A DNA stretch of 64,000 nt from Huaxiibacter chinensis (GCF_022171985.1 NZ_JAJVHF010000001.1:992001-1056000); one strand, 5' to 3'. Counted from the stretch's first letter, positions 41,676 to 51,508 are shown. Notes: generated by a model from the letters alone, not told the origin. Translations and numbers: made by a program.

Positions 41676-41894
41676 ATGTCAGATAAACCATTAACCAAAT
41701 TTGATTATTTGATGCGTTTGCGACGTTGTCAGTCCCTCGATACGCTGGAACGCGTGATTGAGAAAAATAAATACGAGCTTTCAGACAATGAACTGGCGGT
41801 CTTTTATTCGGCAGCCGATCATCGCCTTGCTGAACTGACGATGAATAAGCTCTACGATAAAATCCCAACCTCTGTGTGGAAATTCGTGCGTTAA
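41676..41894 (+). CDS. hha: H-NS partner and haemolysin expression modulator Hha
   Basis: Small helical protein of 72 residues that binds the H-NS dimerisation domain and helps silence horizontally acquired AT-rich DNA. The sequence [20 protein letters not shown] matches E. coli nearly throughout. Translated with tomB, whose product limits Hha. Confidence 0.97.
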   Translation: MSDKPLTKFDYLMRLRRCQSLDTLERVIEKNKYELSDNELAVFYSAADHRLAELTMNKLYDKIPTSVWKFVR

Positions 41895-41986
41895 TCAAAT
41901 CCACTCTGATTTGTTTTGTATATTGACGCACACATTGTTAGGCTGAATTCTTCGTGACGTTACGATTTCTCTCGACCGGACATTTC

Positions 41987-42538
41987 ATGAGCCAGGAAAA
42001 ACAGAAGATGATTGCAGGGGAGCTTTATCATCCTGGAGATGAAACCCTGCGGGCCGACCGCCTTCACGCACGTCATTTGATCCACCGTTACAACCATTCC
42101 CATCCCGATGAAAAAGCTGAGCGGCGGGCAATCTTATCCGAGCTGCTCGGAAAAGGTGAAGACGCCTATATCGAACCCACGTTCCGCTGTGACTATGGCT
42201 ATAACATCTCGCTGGGAAAATCGTTTTATGCGAACTTCGACTGCGTGATGCTGGATGTCTGCCCGATTCAGATCGGTGACAACTGTATGCTCGCACCGGG
42301 CGTTCATATCTACACGGCAACCCATCCTCTGGATGCAACAGAGCGTAACAGCGGTGCCGAATATGGCAAACCTGTGACGATTGGCGATAACGTCTGGATT
42401 GGCGGACGTGCCATTATCAATCCCGGTGTTACGATTGGCGATAATGTGGTGGTTGCGTCAGGGGCGGTGGTGACGAAAAACGTTCCCGACAATGTTGTGG
42501 TGGGTGGCAATCCGGCCAGAATTATTAAAACGCTGTAG
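41987..42538 (+). CDS. maa: Maltose O-acetyltransferase
   Basis: Left-handed beta-helix (hexapeptide) acetyltransferase of 183 residues of the LacA/NodL group. It acetylates glucose and maltose, probably to detoxify excess sugar. Hexapeptide repeats such as [19 protein letters not shown] occur from about 75 on, with the catalytic His in THPLDA. The start at 41987 gives the E. coli length. Confidence 0.95.
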   Translation: MSQEKQKMIAGELYHPGDETLRADRLHARHLIHRYNHSHPDEKAERRAILSELLGKGEDAYIEPTFRCDYGYNISLGKSFYANFDCVMLDVCPIQIGDNCMLAPGVHIYTATHPLDATERNSGAEYGKPVTIGDNVWIGGRAIINPGVTIGDNVVVASGAVVTKNVPDNVVVGGNPARIIKTL

Positions 42539-42549
42539 ATCGGATGTGA

Positions 42550-42590
42550 GTAACTGTTATGGTTTTTCCCTGCATAACTGTTACTTTTTT
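42550..42590 (+). terminator. Terminator of maa
   Basis: GTAACTGTTAT (42550-42560) pairs with ATAACTGTTAC (42574-42584) with one mismatch, followed by TTTTTT at 42585-42590. Confidence 0.85.
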
Positions 42591-42655
42591 CAACCAACCC
42601 CCTCCCCTAAACTAGGCTGTTCCCCTGTATTTTGCAATATTCATGAAGGCTATAA

Positions 42656-43123
42656 ATGACAGAGATACAGCGCCTGCTCTCAGAAACCATCGACGATCTT
42701 AATATCCGTGAAAAACGCGACAATCGCCCGCGTTTCAGCATCAGTTTTATCCGTAAGCATCCGGGCTTATTTCTTGCCATGTACGCCGCCCTGCTGGCAA
42801 CGCTCGCCGTTATGCTGCTTTCCGAGACGTTGATAGACTCAGTCTGGCTCCTGGTGGTGCTCTTCGTGGTTTTCAACGCGTTTTTCTTCTTCGACGTTAA
42901 CCCGCGGTATCGTTATGAAGATATCGACGTGCTCGATTTTCGCGTCTGTTATAACGGTGAATGGTATAACACCCGTTACGTTCCCCCTGAGCTTATCAAG
43001 GCGATTTTGCACTCGCCGAAGGTTGATGACGTGCAAAAGGCAAAATTGCAGAAGATGATCTCCACCAAAGGTGAGTTGTCCTTTTACGACGTCTTCACCC
43101 TTTCCCGCCCTGCAACTGCGTAA
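42656..43123 (+). CDS. ylaC: Inner-membrane protein YlaC
   Basis: Protein of 155 residues and unknown function, close to E. coli YlaC. Two adjacent hydrophobic helices span about 38-80, followed by a conserved cytoplasmic region ([20 protein letters not shown]). Its last 29 bases overlap the end of the converging MocR gene. Confidence 0.92.
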   Translation: MTEIQRLLSETIDDLNIREKRDNRPRFSISFIRKHPGLFLAMYAALLATLAVMLLSETLIDSVWLLVVLFVVFNAFFFFDVNPRYRYEDIDVLDFRVCYNGEWYNTRYVPPELIKAILHSPKVDDVQKAKLQKMISTKGELSFYDVFTLSRPATA

Positions 43124-44555
43124 TAATGGACTGTACGCGCCTGATCGCAGGCGCGAACTGTGAAGCAGACGTATTGCCATAACCCAAAACCAGCCCCGTT
43201 TGCCCGTCCGACCCCGCAAGGTAGTATCCGCTTAAGGCCGCCGGGGCCAGGTTAAACCGGCTGGCCTGCCGGACCACAGCACGATCGTCAATGCCCTCGA
43301 TAGCGACCGTCAAATGCATTCCCCCTTCTCCGGCCAGCACCCGGTGTGGTGTATGCAACTCGCTGTTCAGGGCCTCACGCAGCTGACGATAGCGCTTACG
43401 ATAAAGCCGTCGCATCGCCGCCAGATGCCGTGCGTAATGCCCCTCTTCGATAAACAGCGCCAGCGTTCGTTGTTCAATCCGGTGACCGCCACGAAGCAAA
43501 GATCCTATTGCCGGTTTTGCCGCCTGAGCTAACGCCCTGGGCAAAACCATAAATCCGGTGCGCAGCGAGGGGAATAAGGTTTTGCTGAACGTCCCCAGAT
43601 AGACAACCGGGGCATTTTTCATCATCCCCAGCATGGCGGGCACAGGCTCGCCGCTGTAACGGAATTCGCTGTCATAGTCGTCCTCAATGATCCAGGCGCC
43701 GTGCTGGCGGGCAAATTCCAGCAGCGCTAACCGACGGCTGGCGCTCAGCACACACCCACACGGAAACTGATGCGATGGCGAGGTGAAAATGAGCGTGGGG
43801 GGAGGCCCTTCTACTGTCTCGCAGCGTAACCCCTCCTCATCAACCGGCATTCCGATAATACGCAAACCCGCTTTGGTAAAGGCGCTCTTCGCGCCCGCGT
43901 AGCCCGGATTTTCCATCCAGGCGATCTCCTCCGGCTCGCTCAGAAGTTGAGTGCATAAACTCACCCCCTCCAGCGCCCCTTCGGTGATCACAATCTGCGA
44001 GGCATCGCAATCAATGCCCCGCGACAGCGCCAGATGGCGGGCGATCGCTTCTCGTAAGCTCAACTCCCCTGCCGGATCGCCGTAACCGAGGAGCGAGCTC
44101 CCCTCTTCGCGCAGGACACGATCGTACAAGCGACGCCATAAAGGTAAGGGAAAGTAATTGATCGCAGGCGTACCCGGGGTAAACGCCGGAACCGGCGTCT
44201 CGCGTGGTGTGGGTTCCGGCAAGCGCTTCAGCCGTGGGGCAAGCGTCACCGCAGGTTGCTGCACGGAATGCGCCACGTCGCGATGGGTCAGTTTTGCCAC
44301 GCGGGTGCCCTGGCGGTTTCTTTGCAAATAGCCTTCAAGGGTGAGTTGTTCCAGCGCGGCGTTGACGGTATTACGCGAGAGTTTCAACTCTTCGGCAATC
44401 ATACGGGAACCCGGCAGGCGGCATTCTGCCTGTAATCGCCCGTGTAAAATTGCCTCGCGTAATGCCCGATACACGGCGCGCTGCAAAGTATCATTCCCGC
44501 GCTGTCGCAGCGCCGCGTTCAGTAATGCGTAAAAATCATCGCCCGGTATATTCAT
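43095..44555 (-). CDS. MocR-type regulator (GntR helix-turn-helix fused to aminotransferase fold)
   Basis: Transcription regulator of 486 residues. The N-terminal winged helix (about 20-90) shows [20 protein letters not shown]. The C-terminal domain is a class I aminotransferase fold with the PLP lysine in [16 protein letters not shown] and the Asp in [12 protein letters not shown]. It diverges from a GNAT acetyltransferase across 100 bases, which is the usual arrangement for a MocR protein and its target. PdxR- and GabR-like roles are known in the family; which ligand acts here is unknown. Not present at this place in E. coli. Confidence 0.9.
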   Translation of the reverse strand: MNIPGDDFYALLNAALRQRGNDTLQRAVYRALREAILHGRLQAECRLPGSRMIAEELKLSRNTVNAALEQLTLEGYLQRNRQGTRVAKLTHRDVAHSVQQPAVTLAPRLKRLPEPTPRETPVPAFTPGTPAINYFPLPLWRRLYDRVLREEGSSLLGYGDPAGELSLREAIARHLALSRGIDCDASQIVITEGALEGVSLCTQLLSEPEEIAWMENPGYAGAKSAFTKAGLRIIGMPVDEEGLRCETVEGPPPTLIFTSPSHQFPCGCVLSASRRLALLEFARQHGAWIIEDDYDSEFRYSGEPVPAMLGMMKNAPVVYLGTFSKTLFPSLRTGFMVLPRALAQAAKPAIGSLLRGGHRIEQRTLALFIEEGHYARHLAAMRRLYRKRYRQLREALNSELHTPHRVLAGEGGMHLTVAIEGIDDRAVVRQASRFNLAPAALSGYYLAGSDGQTGLVLGYGNTSASQFAPAIRRVQSIITQLQGGKG

Positions 44556-44655
44556 GACCGCCTCCGTGGTACCACCAAAACATAATACAGTGGCGCTTTT
44601 TACGGAACCATAATTTCCCTAATCTGGATTTCTACTCACAAACAGGGAAAACAGC
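44556..44655. promoter_or_regulatory. Divergent promoter region between the MocR gene and the GNAT gene
   Basis: It holds a perfect 10-base palindrome GTGGTACCAC at 44569-44578, next to the regulator start, and a related GGAACCA at 44605-44611. The half TGGTACC and this element are possible MocR binding sites. This is inference from position. Confidence 0.45.
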
Positions 44656-45366
44656 ATGACGCAACACAATCAGTTTGGTCAGCCCGTTGGCGACGCACTC
44701 CTCGACTGGCAGCCACGCCAGCCTCCCGAGCGGCAGGTGTTAACGGGGACGTATTGTCGGCTTGAGCCGCTGTGTGCAGACCACGCCGAAGCGCTGTTCG
44801 ATGCTTATCAGCACGCGCCCGATACCCGTAGCTGGACATGGCTTCTGCGTGAGCCGGACGCCAGCGTGGAGGCGTTTACTGCCTGGGTGGTCAGCGTGTG
44901 CCAGCTTGCCGATCCTGTGCACTTCACGGTGATCGACAATCAGACCGAGCGGCCAGTCGGGACGCTGGCGCTGATGCGGATCGATCCGGCAAATGGGGTG
45001 ATTGAGGTCGGCCACGTCCATTTCTCCCCCTTGCTCAGCCGCACGCCCATGTCCACCGAAGCGCAATACTTACTGATGCGTTACGTCTTTGATGAGCTGG
45101 GCTATCGCCGCTATGAGTGGAAGTGTAACAGCCTGAACGCGCCTTCCCGCCGTGCCGCGCTGCGACTGGGGTTTACATATGAGGGGCGCTTTCGCCAGGC
45201 GCTGGTGATCAAAGGGCGTAATCGCGATACCGACTGGTTCTCGCTTCTGGATAGCGAGTGGCCTGCTGCGGCGAAGGCCTTTCAGAAATGGCTCGCCGCC
45301 GACAATTTTACCGACGGCGGCGAGCAGATACGATCGCTGGAAAGCTGGCGTGAAAAGTCAAACTAG
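44656..45366 (+). CDS. GNAT-family N-acetyltransferase (RimJ/RimL-like)
   Basis: Acetyl-CoA-dependent transferase of 236 residues. The fold is visible from about 30 to 185: the [21 protein letters not shown] strand pair, and the [13 protein letters not shown] element characteristic of RimJ/RimL proteins (COG1670). The substrate is not known; amines, amino acids or a toxic small molecule are all possible. It is probably controlled by the divergent MocR regulator. Its TAG stop shares the palindrome CTAG with the stop of ykgO on the other strand. Confidence 0.85.
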   Translation: MTQHNQFGQPVGDALLDWQPRQPPERQVLTGTYCRLEPLCADHAEALFDAYQHAPDTRSWTWLLREPDASVEAFTAWVVSVCQLADPVHFTVIDNQTERPVGTLALMRIDPANGVIEVGHVHFSPLLSRTPMSTEAQYLLMRYVFDELGYRRYEWKCNSLNAPSRRAALRLGFTYEGRFRQALVIKGRNRDTDWFSLLDSEWPAAAKAFQKWLAADNFTDGGEQIRSLESWREKSN

Positions 45367-45503
45367 CGCCTTTTCTTCCGCCCCTGGACCGCTTTAAAAC
45401 GTGGATTCGATTTGCATATCACATACAGGCGTCCCTTGCGTTTGACGATCTGGCAATCGGGATGGCGCTGTTTGGCGCTGCGAAGTGAGTTAAGAACCTG
45501 CAT
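45363..45503 (-). CDS. ykgO: Alternative ribosomal protein L36 (zinc-independent)
   Basis: Also named rpmJ2. The 46-residue protein begins [20 protein letters not shown] and ends in GRKKRR, nearly identical to E. coli YkgO. It lacks the four-ligand zinc set of RpmJ, so it can replace RpmJ when zinc is scarce. It starts two bases after rpmE2 and is in one operon with it. It is too short for most gene callers. Confidence 0.94.
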   Translation of the reverse strand: MQVLNSLRSAKQRHPDCQIVKRKGRLYVICKSNPRFKAVQGRKKRR

Positions 45504-45505
45504 GC

Positions 45506-45766
45506 TTAGCTCCGTTTCGCATTAAGGAAACCGCCAAAACGCTGGCGGAAACGCGCCGTACTGCCTTCACTGGAGAAGTTTTTCTGCTTGCCAGTGTAGT
45601 ACGGGTGCGACTTAGAGGACACATCCAGCGTGACATAAGGATATTTCACGCCGTCCAGATCGATTTCACGGTCGGTTTTGATGGTGGAACCGACTTTGAA
45701 ATACTCGTCCACGCTGGTGTCGTGGAACACCACGGTACGATACGCGGGATGGATATTAGCTTTCAT
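45506..45766 (-). CDS. rpmE2: Alternative ribosomal protein L31 type B (zinc-independent)
   Basis: Also named ykgM. The 86-residue protein has no CxxC zinc ribbon, unlike RpmE, and replaces it under zinc limitation, freeing zinc bound in ribosomes. The ATG at 45766 ([16 protein letters not shown]) is chosen by homology; the longer frame reads back through the promoter. A Zur box lies just upstream. Confidence 0.96.
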   Translation of the reverse strand: MKANIHPAYRTVVFHDTSVDEYFKVGSTIKTDREIDLDGVKYPYVTLDVSSKSHPYYTGKQKNFSSEGSTARFRQRFGGFLNAKRS

Positions 45767-45781
45767 AGTAGACTCTTTGTG

Positions 45782-45802
45782 TTTTGTTATAACATAACAA
45801 AA
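45782..45802. promoter_or_regulatory. Zur box of rpmE2-ykgO
   Basis: TTTTGTTAT-AAC-ATAACAAAA is a perfect 9-base-arm palindrome, 15 bases before the rpmE2 start. It matches the enterobacterial Zur operator core TGTTATAnTATAACA. Zinc-bound Zur would repress the operon. Confidence 0.88.
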
Positions 45803-45822
45803 TGATATCCGAGTCTGGTTGT

Positions 45823-45852
45823 AAAAACAACCCCCGCCCTCCCGGGCGGGGG
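45823..45852 (-). terminator. Terminator of the PTS gene
   Basis: On the minus strand CCCCCGCCC-GGGAG... forms a nine-base GC stem (45852-45844 with 45839-45831) followed by TTGTTTTTAC. Confidence 0.85.
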
Positions 45853-45858
45853 ATCTCA

Positions 45859-47235
45859 CTATTTTTCCGCCGCTTGCTCTCTGCCTACCAGCACGGTGGT
45901 CATCACAAACGACAGGACCAGCGCCATCACCACCCCGGAAAGGGCAAAGATGAAATACGGGCCGATATACGCCGGTAAGCTAAAGATGCTCGACAGGATG
46001 TAGCCGTACAACCGCACGCCAAAGAAGGCGATAAAGGCCGAGGCCAGCGAACTGGCGACGGTCGCCGCGATAAAGGCTTTTTTGTAGCGAGTCAGAACGC
46101 CAAAGAGTGCTGGCTCCGTGATACCGAGCAGTGCGGAAATGGCCGCTGAGAGCGTGACGGTTCTCTCCTGCCTGTCACGGCTCAACCGCCAGATGGCAAA
46201 TGTCGCCCCGGCAATGGCCATATTGGCCATAAACATCATGGGCATCAGCATGTCATACCCACGGTCGCTGAAGTTTTGCAGCGCAATGGGCGTCATGGCA
46301 TGGTGCATCCCGGTCAAAATCGCTACCGGACGAATCGCCCCGACGATCAGGCCGGCAAAACTCGCCGAGACGCCGAAGAGCCCTTCGATAAACAGCGCCA
46401 GCCCTTTCCCGAGCCAGATGCCGATCGGCCCGATAACCACCAGCGCGGCCAGTGCGCCCAAAAAGAGCGTCAGTGTCGGGGTAAATACGGTTTTCAACAC
46501 GTCAGGCATGATGCTGTCCACCCAGCGGTGGATATAGCTCAGCGCCAGCACAGAGAAAATGACCGGAATAACGCTTGAGGCATAGTTAAACACCGATATG
46601 GGGATCATATTCATCAGCCACAGGGCGCTTACCGCACCCTCCTGATGGGCCGCCAGCGCTTTTGCCGCATCGATCAGTGACGGATACATTAAACAAGCCG
46701 CCACGGCCGCGGCCAGGTACTCATTGGTTTTAAATATTTTTGCCGCCGACACGGCCAGGAAAAACGGCAGGAAGTAGAAGACGCCGCTGGCAATCAGGTC
46801 GATAACCATCACGGTGTCGCTTTTCGCCGAGACAACCTTCAGCGCAATGAGCCCCGCCAGCAGTCCTTTGATCATCCCGGCCCCGGCGATGGCGGGCACA
46901 ATCGGGCCAAACACGCCGGAGACGGTATCCATAAACAGCGACACCAGACTTTTACGGCCCTTCGCCGTGGCCGGTGGCGCATCCGCCTGGTTGCCGAGCA
47001 CGCTCAGCATCTGTTCATACCAGCTGTTTACTTTTGGACCAACAATGACCTGAAACTGGTCGCTTTGAAGCTGCGCGCCCAACACGCCGGGCAGCTTTTT
47101 TATCTCCGTTTGATCCACTTTATTATCGTCGATGAGATCAAAGCGCAATCGCGTCATGCAGTGCCAGACTTTATTAATATTCCCCTGGCCACCGACCAGA
47201 CGAATAATATTATTGATGGCTTCTTGCGTCCCCAT
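45859..47235 (-). CDS. PTS sugar transporter, EIIBC of the glucose/beta-glucoside superfamily
   Basis: Phosphotransferase permease of 458 residues. The N-terminal IIB domain (about 1-85) has the phosphorylated cysteine in [11 protein letters not shown] at about residue 25. The IIC domain (about 105-450) has about ten helices with the [10 protein letters not shown] motif. No IIA domain is fused, so it must borrow one, most likely EIIA-Glc. Sucrose-, trehalose- and N-acetylmuramate-type permeases share this layout, so the sugar cannot be read from sequence. The start at 47235 ([11 protein letters not shown]) has GGAG upstream. Divergent from a ManD-type dehydratase. Confidence 0.9.
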   Translation of the reverse strand: MGTQEAINNIIRLVGGQGNINKVWHCMTRLRFDLIDDNKVDQTEIKKLPGVLGAQLQSDQFQVIVGPKVNSWYEQMLSVLGNQADAPPATAKGRKSLVSLFMDTVSGVFGPIVPAIAGAGMIKGLLAGLIALKVVSAKSDTVMVIDLIASGVFYFLPFFLAVSAAKIFKTNEYLAAAVAACLMYPSLIDAAKALAAHQEGAVSALWLMNMIPISVFNYASSVIPVIFSVLALSYIHRWVDSIMPDVLKTVFTPTLTLFLGALAALVVIGPIGIWLGKGLALFIEGLFGVSASFAGLIVGAIRPVAILTGMHHAMTPIALQNFSDRGYDMLMPMMFMANMAIAGATFAIWRLSRDRQERTVTLSAAISALLGITEPALFGVLTRYKKAFIAATVASSLASAFIAFFGVRLYGYILSSIFSLPAYIGPYFIFALSGVVMALVLSFVMTTVLVGREQAAEK

Positions 47236-47513
47236 AAAAACTCCTGCCGGATGTTGTTGTCGTTTTAATGATGCCTTCAAGGATAAGTAAACGCTCAATA
47301 CAAAACAAACCAATAAAACTGGACGCAGCTCACACTTAGCCACTTTGCAGCGTACAAATCGCCATTAAGCGCATAATTGGTCCGTTTTTTATTGGTTTTA
47401 ACTGCAAATAACTGACCAAAATAAATATGAAAAAAACGGTTTACCCGTCAACATTTTTAGGGCGATGATATTCCTCATTGTCTATTCCCACAGCGCAGCA
47501 AAGGAGTTATTAC
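47236..47513. promoter_or_regulatory. Divergent control region of the PTS and dehydratase genes
   Basis: An AT-rich 278-base gap. The 12-mer AAACCAATAAAA at 47307-47318 recurs as its exact reverse complement at 47387-47398, so each promoter has a copy facing outward. These are candidate operators for the neighbouring GntR regulator. A weak CRP-like site CTGGA-N6-TCACA lies at 47319-47334. Confidence 0.5.
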
Positions 47514-48713
47514 GTGACGCCTGTGATTATCAATAATATCGAGTGTTTTATTACCCGCCCCGACCGGCACAATCTGGTGACGGTGCGTGTCACCACAAAC
47601 CAGGGGGTAACCGGGCACGGGTGCGCCACGTTTCAGCAGCGCCCTCTGGCGGTGAAAACGCTGGTTGACGAGTATCTTAAACCGCTGCTGACGGGCCGCG
47701 ACGCCAACAACATTGAAGATCTCTGGCAGATGATGAACGTTAATGCCTACTGGCGTAACGGCCCCATCATGAACAACGCCATCTCCGGCGTGGACATGGC
47801 GCTGTGGGATATTAAAGGCCAGCTGGCGGGCATGCCGCTTTATCAGCTGTGGGGCGGAAAAGCCCGCGACGCCATCCCCGCTTACAGCCACGCCAGCGGG
47901 GAAACGCTCGAACAGTTATTCGCCTCGGTGGACAGTTTAGTGGCCCAGGGCTATCGGCACGTTCGCTGCCAGCTCGGTTTTTATGGGGGCACGCCGTCGG
48001 CGCTGCACGCGCCGGAAAATCCGACCTCCGGCGCCTGGTTCGATCAACAGGAATATATGGCGAACACGGTCGAGATGTTCCGTGCACTGCGCGAGAAATA
48101 TGGCTGGAAGCTGCATATTTTGCACGATGTTCATGAACGTCTCTTCCCGCAACAGGCCGTCCAGCTGGCAAAACAGCTTGAACCTTACCAGCCCTATTTT
48201 ATTGAGGATATTTTACCGCCGCAGCAGAGCGCGTGGCTTGAGCAGATCCGTCAGCAAAGCTGCGTTCCTCTGGCGATGGGAGAGCTGTTTAATAACCCCG
48301 CGGAATGGCACGATCTCATTGTAAACCGCCGTATCGATTTTATTCGCTGTCACGTCTCGCAGATAGGCGGTATTACCCCTGCCATCAAGCTGGCACACCT
48401 GTGCCAGGCCTTTGGCGTGCGTCTTGCCTGGCATGGTCCCGGCGATATGACCCCCCTTGGCGTAGCGGTAAATACCCATCTGAATATTCACCTGCACAAT
48501 GCCGCAATCCAGGAATTTATCCCGCGGTCCGGGACCACCGACCGCGTATTCCCCGGCGCGCCCGTGGTTAAAGAGGGCTTTGTCTACCCGCCGTCAGGAA
48601 CCGGTATTGGCGTAGGTTTTGAGGAGGACGAGGCGGCGGCCTGGCCAGTGGTCTATCGTCCACATGAATGGACGCAAAGCCGCCTGCCGGATGGCACGAT
48701 TCATACGCCCTGA
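47514..48713 (+). CDS. Enolase-superfamily sugar-acid dehydratase, ManD subgroup (RspA-like)
   Basis: Protein of 399 residues in the mandelate racemase/ManD group, which removes water from sugar acids such as D-mannonate or D-gluconate. Metal ligands are Asp205 (HDVHE), Glu231 (FIEDILPP) and Glu257 (MGELFNN). His207 and His307 (WHGPGD) are catalytic candidates. The start is GTG at 47514, with AAAGGAG seven bases before. Pro309 replaces the alanine found in high-activity D-mannonate dehydratases as I recall it, so activity may be low or for another substrate. No aldolase or kinase follows. Confidence 0.88.
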   Translation: MTPVIINNIECFITRPDRHNLVTVRVTTNQGVTGHGCATFQQRPLAVKTLVDEYLKPLLTGRDANNIEDLWQMMNVNAYWRNGPIMNNAISGVDMALWDIKGQLAGMPLYQLWGGKARDAIPAYSHASGETLEQLFASVDSLVAQGYRHVRCQLGFYGGTPSALHAPENPTSGAWFDQQEYMANTVEMFRALREKYGWKLHILHDVHERLFPQQAVQLAKQLEPYQPYFIEDILPPQQSAWLEQIRQQSCVPLAMGELFNNPAEWHDLIVNRRIDFIRCHVSQIGGITPAIKLAHLCQAFGVRLAWHGPGDMTPLGVAVNTHLNIHLHNAAIQEFIPRSGTTDRVFPGAPVVKEGFVYPPSGTGIGVGFEEDEAAAWPVVYRPHEWTQSRLPDGTIHTP

Positions 48714-49420
48714 TTTTGTCGCCAGGTTAAATTATCCCGGTTATAGGGGATCACATAGGTGCAGGTGTAGTTGATGTCGATAATATCGCTCACTTCAAAT
48801 ACCCTGCCGCCTTCCAGAATCCCACGGTTATTGATGTGCATGGCCGGGCTGCCTTTTTTACAGCCCAGGATCACCGCCTGTTCGCGGCCGACGCTAACCG
48901 CACGATAGGTGGTCAGCATATGCGAAATGGTGAATCCTTTGCTGAGCACATATTGCTGGATCGAACGTTCAATCGCCTGCTGCGTCAGGTCGGGGAAATC
49001 GGCCACCGGCATGCGCGACACCTCCAGCTGCACGGGAACATCATCGACAAACCGAAGGCGGCAGAAGTGCCAGATAAAACTGTCGTCATTCAGGCCAAAG
49101 ATCTGCTGCGCCGCCCGATCGGGGCGCGTCTTATGCAGGCTGATCATCCTGTAGCGGATCTGATCAAACCGCTTCTCGGTGATCGAATTATAAATCAGCG
49201 GATTATTGCGAGCCTGCTCGTTAATCCAGATCCCCGAGCCTTGTATGATTCTGACCACGCCGATGCTGACCAACTTCTCCAGGGCCTGGCGAATCGTAAA
49301 ACGCGAGACGCCATACTCGGCGGCGAGCTGTCTTTCAGGCGCCAGTTTTCGCGGTCCGGGGGTCGTGTCCTGATAAATTTTGCTCAGCAGATCCTGGGTC
49401 ACAAACTCTTTTTTTTTCAT
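48701..49420 (-). CDS. GntR-family regulator with UTRA ligand domain
   Basis: Repressor-like protein of 239 residues of the HutC/TreR type. The winged helix at about 10-70 shows [22 protein letters not shown]. The UTRA effector domain spans about 85-235. This domain usually binds a sugar phosphate or other pathway intermediate. It converges on the dehydratase, overlapping its end by 13 bases, and diverges from pdeB. It is most likely the regulator of the PTS and dehydratase genes. Confidence 0.88.
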   Translation of the reverse strand: MKKKEFVTQDLLSKIYQDTTPGPRKLAPERQLAAEYGVSRFTIRQALEKLVSIGVVRIIQGSGIWINEQARNNPLIYNSITEKRFDQIRYRMISLHKTRPDRAAQQIFGLNDDSFIWHFCRLRFVDDVPVQLEVSRMPVADFPDLTQQAIERSIQQYVLSKGFTISHMLTTYRAVSVGREQAVILGCKKGSPAMHINNRGILEGGRVFEVSDIIDINYTCTYVIPYNRDNLTWRQNQGV

Positions 49421-49513
49421 TAACCTTTGCCTGAATGACGTTAATTGTCGTCGCGTGCTATAACATTATCATTTCATGACGAAAGAATTCAGTACAGCCA
49501 AGGAATCCGCAGC

Positions 49514-51073
49514 ATGACGACCCGACATCTTGTCAGCCTGGTGACTGGTGTGCTTATCTTTTCTATTCTGCTTCCCATCTGCCTGAGCGTTTGGCTGGCG
49601 CATCGTCAGGCGGAAGACAAGTTCGTTGACGATCTCAACCGCTACGCCTCCCGCGTATTGATCCGCGCCAACCTTGTCACCGAACAGGCTAAAACCGCGT
49701 TAACGCTGACCGAGCGGTATCAGGGCACCCCGTGTAGCCGTGCGCATCTTCTGGCCATGCGTCGTGTGGCCTTCTCATTGCGGTATGTACAGGAAGTCCT
49801 CTATGTCGTAGACCGTAAGCCCGTCTGTTCTTCCCTGGAGTTAAACAGCCTTTCGCCTGCCTTTCCGCCGCCGATGCGAATGACACCGGACGGCTACGAT
49901 GCCTGGCTGACAAAGCAAAATGATTTGGGTATCGATCGCTTTATGGCGGCCCTGGGAAATCAAAACCATGTGGTGATGATCGACCCTGAGTCCTTAATCG
50001 ATGTCATTCCTTTTGGTGCCTTGCCAATGGATACCGCGCTTATCGGCAATGACAGTAATATTGTTTTTGCCCAAAGCGCCGCCCTCGACCCTAACGTCCT
50101 GAAACAACTCCAGCGGCAGAATTATGCCCCTCTGCAATACCATGGCGCGATGTACGTGGTGAAAGAGGTCCCTGAACTACGCTTCACCATTATTGCATGG
50201 ACCTCATTAAAACCGCTGAAAGAGGACTGGTATCAACAGCTTGTCTTCTGGCTCCCCTTTGGCATTTTATTCAGCCTGGCCGCGGCCACCTTTATGGTGC
50301 GCATTCTGAAGCGGTTACAATCTCCGCGTAACCGGTTACTGGATGCCATTCGCGCACGGGCGTTCGTCGTTCACTTTCAGCCGATCGTGGCCTTAAGCAG
50401 TGGAAAAATTGTCGGCGCCGAGGCGCTGGTGCGTTGGCCGCAGCCGGATGGCAGCCTGCTCTCTCCTGACGTTTTCATCCCGCTGGCAGAACAGAGCGGC
50501 CTGACCTCGCAGCTGACGAAAGTGGTCGTCGAAAAAGTGTTCGACGACCTGGGCGAATGGCTGAAGCACCATCCGGAACTCCACATTTCGGTCAATATTG
50601 CGCCGGAAGATTTGATTTCAAATGAACTGCCCCGGTTACTCAGTCGCTTGCTGAATCATGCGCAGCTCCAGCCACAACAGATCGCCCTGGAGTTAACCGA
50701 GCGCGGATTTGCCGATCCAAAGATTAGCGCACCGGCTATTGCCGCGTACCGCCTTAGCGGACATGCCGTCTATATTGATGATTTTGGCACGGGCTATTCA
50801 AGCCTGAGCTATCTGCAGGATCTCGACGTCGACATTCTCAAGTTAGACAAGTCGTTTGTTGATGCGCTGGAGTTCAAGCACGTCACGCCGCACATCATTG
50901 AAATGGCAAAATCGCTGAAACTCGCCATGGTGGCAGAAGGGATCGAAACAGAAGGACAGCTGGAGTGGCTGCGTCGCCATGGCGTCCAGTACGGTCAAGG
51001 CTGGTTGTACAGTAAGGCGCTTCCCAAACTGGAGTTTATCCAGTGGGCGGAAAATAATCTCGATCCAGAGTGA
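49514..51073 (+). CDS. pdeB: Cyclic di-GMP phosphodiesterase PdeB (YlaB)
   Basis: Membrane phosphodiesterase of 519 residues. A helix at about 6-28, a periplasmic CSS-motif domain (Cys residues in GTPCSRAH and KPVCSSLEL), a second helix near 235-260, and a cytoplasmic EAL domain. Catalytic motifs EAL (GAEALVRWP), ELTERGF, DDFGTGYSSLSYL and EGIET are all intact, so it should be active. Periplasmic disulfide state probably controls it, as in the CSS family. The start at 49514 matches E. coli. Confidence 0.95.
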   Translation: MTTRHLVSLVTGVLIFSILLPICLSVWLAHRQAEDKFVDDLNRYASRVLIRANLVTEQAKTALTLTERYQGTPCSRAHLLAMRRVAFSLRYVQEVLYVVDRKPVCSSLELNSLSPAFPPPMRMTPDGYDAWLTKQNDLGIDRFMAALGNQNHVVMIDPESLIDVIPFGALPMDTALIGNDSNIVFAQSAALDPNVLKQLQRQNYAPLQYHGAMYVVKEVPELRFTIIAWTSLKPLKEDWYQQLVFWLPFGILFSLAAATFMVRILKRLQSPRNRLLDAIRARAFVVHFQPIVALSSGKIVGAEALVRWPQPDGSLLSPDVFIPLAEQSGLTSQLTKVVVEKVFDDLGEWLKHHPELHISVNIAPEDLISNELPRLLSRLLNHAQLQPQQIALELTERGFADPKISAPAIAAYRLSGHAVYIDDFGTGYSSLSYLQDLDVDILKLDKSFVDALEFKHVTPHIIEMAKSLKLAMVAEGIETEGQLEWLRRHGVQYGQGWLYSKALPKLEFIQWAENNLDPE

Positions 51074-51077
51074 ATCA

Positions 51078-51100
51078 CCCGGCCAACACGCTGGCCGGGC
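51078..51100. terminator. Hairpin between pdeB and ybaA
   Basis: CCCGGCCA/TGGCCGGG stem with a six-base loop between two convergent genes. No T run; probably a shared 3' end or REP-like element. Confidence 0.5.
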
Positions 51101-51108
51101 ACCGACGA

Positions 51109-51462
51109 TCACTCATCGAGCAGCGGGGCAAACCCGCCGTAGATCATCCGTTTACCGTCGAAGGGCATCGAATCACCAAACTCTTTCATCCGCGGGTCGG
51201 CCATCAGCTTTTGATTTGCCGCGTCGCGAATCTCTTTCGAGGGGTATTCAATCCAGCTGAAGACGATCTCTTCGCCCTCTTCCGCTTTTACCGCCATCCG
51301 AAAATCCGTTTGCTTACCGTCCGGAACGTCATCAGCCCAACACTCCACCACCCGCGTGGCACCGAACTCTTTAAACAGGGGGGCAGCTTTCGCAGCCATC
51401 TCGCGATACGCCTCCTTATTTTTCGCCGGGACGGCCACGACAAAACCATCGACATACTTCAT
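51109..51462 (-). CDS. ybaA: DUF1428 family protein YbaA
   Basis: Small cytosolic protein of 117 residues with a dimeric alpha-beta barrel (ABM-like) fold. It is nearly identical to E. coli YbaA (KYVDGFVVAVP start, MPFDGKRMIYGGF end). Function unknown. In E. coli it lies directly next to pdeB and atl; here the lac genes are inserted between ybaA and atl. Confidence 0.93.
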   Translation of the reverse strand: MKYVDGFVVAVPAKNKEAYREMAAKAAPLFKEFGATRVVECWADDVPDGKQTDFRMAVKAEEGEEIVFSWIEYPSKEIRDAANQKLMADPRMKEFGDSMPFDGKRMIYGGFAPLLDE

Positions 51463-51485
51463 GAGTCAAACCTCCGAAGTGGGCG

Positions 51486-51508
51486 TGCGGCTACCTGATG
51501 TAGCCGCA
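51486..51508 (-). terminator. Hairpin after lacZ
   Basis: TGCGGCTAC-N5-GTAGCCGCA forms a nine-base perfect stem 14 bases past lacZ. It separates lacZ from ybaA. No T run follows. Confidence 0.6.

Noticed and set aside
47236..47343. Longer N-terminus for the PTS permease
   Set aside because: The 36 extra residues lie in the promoter region, while a ribosome site precedes the ATG at 47235 and the IIB domain begins there.
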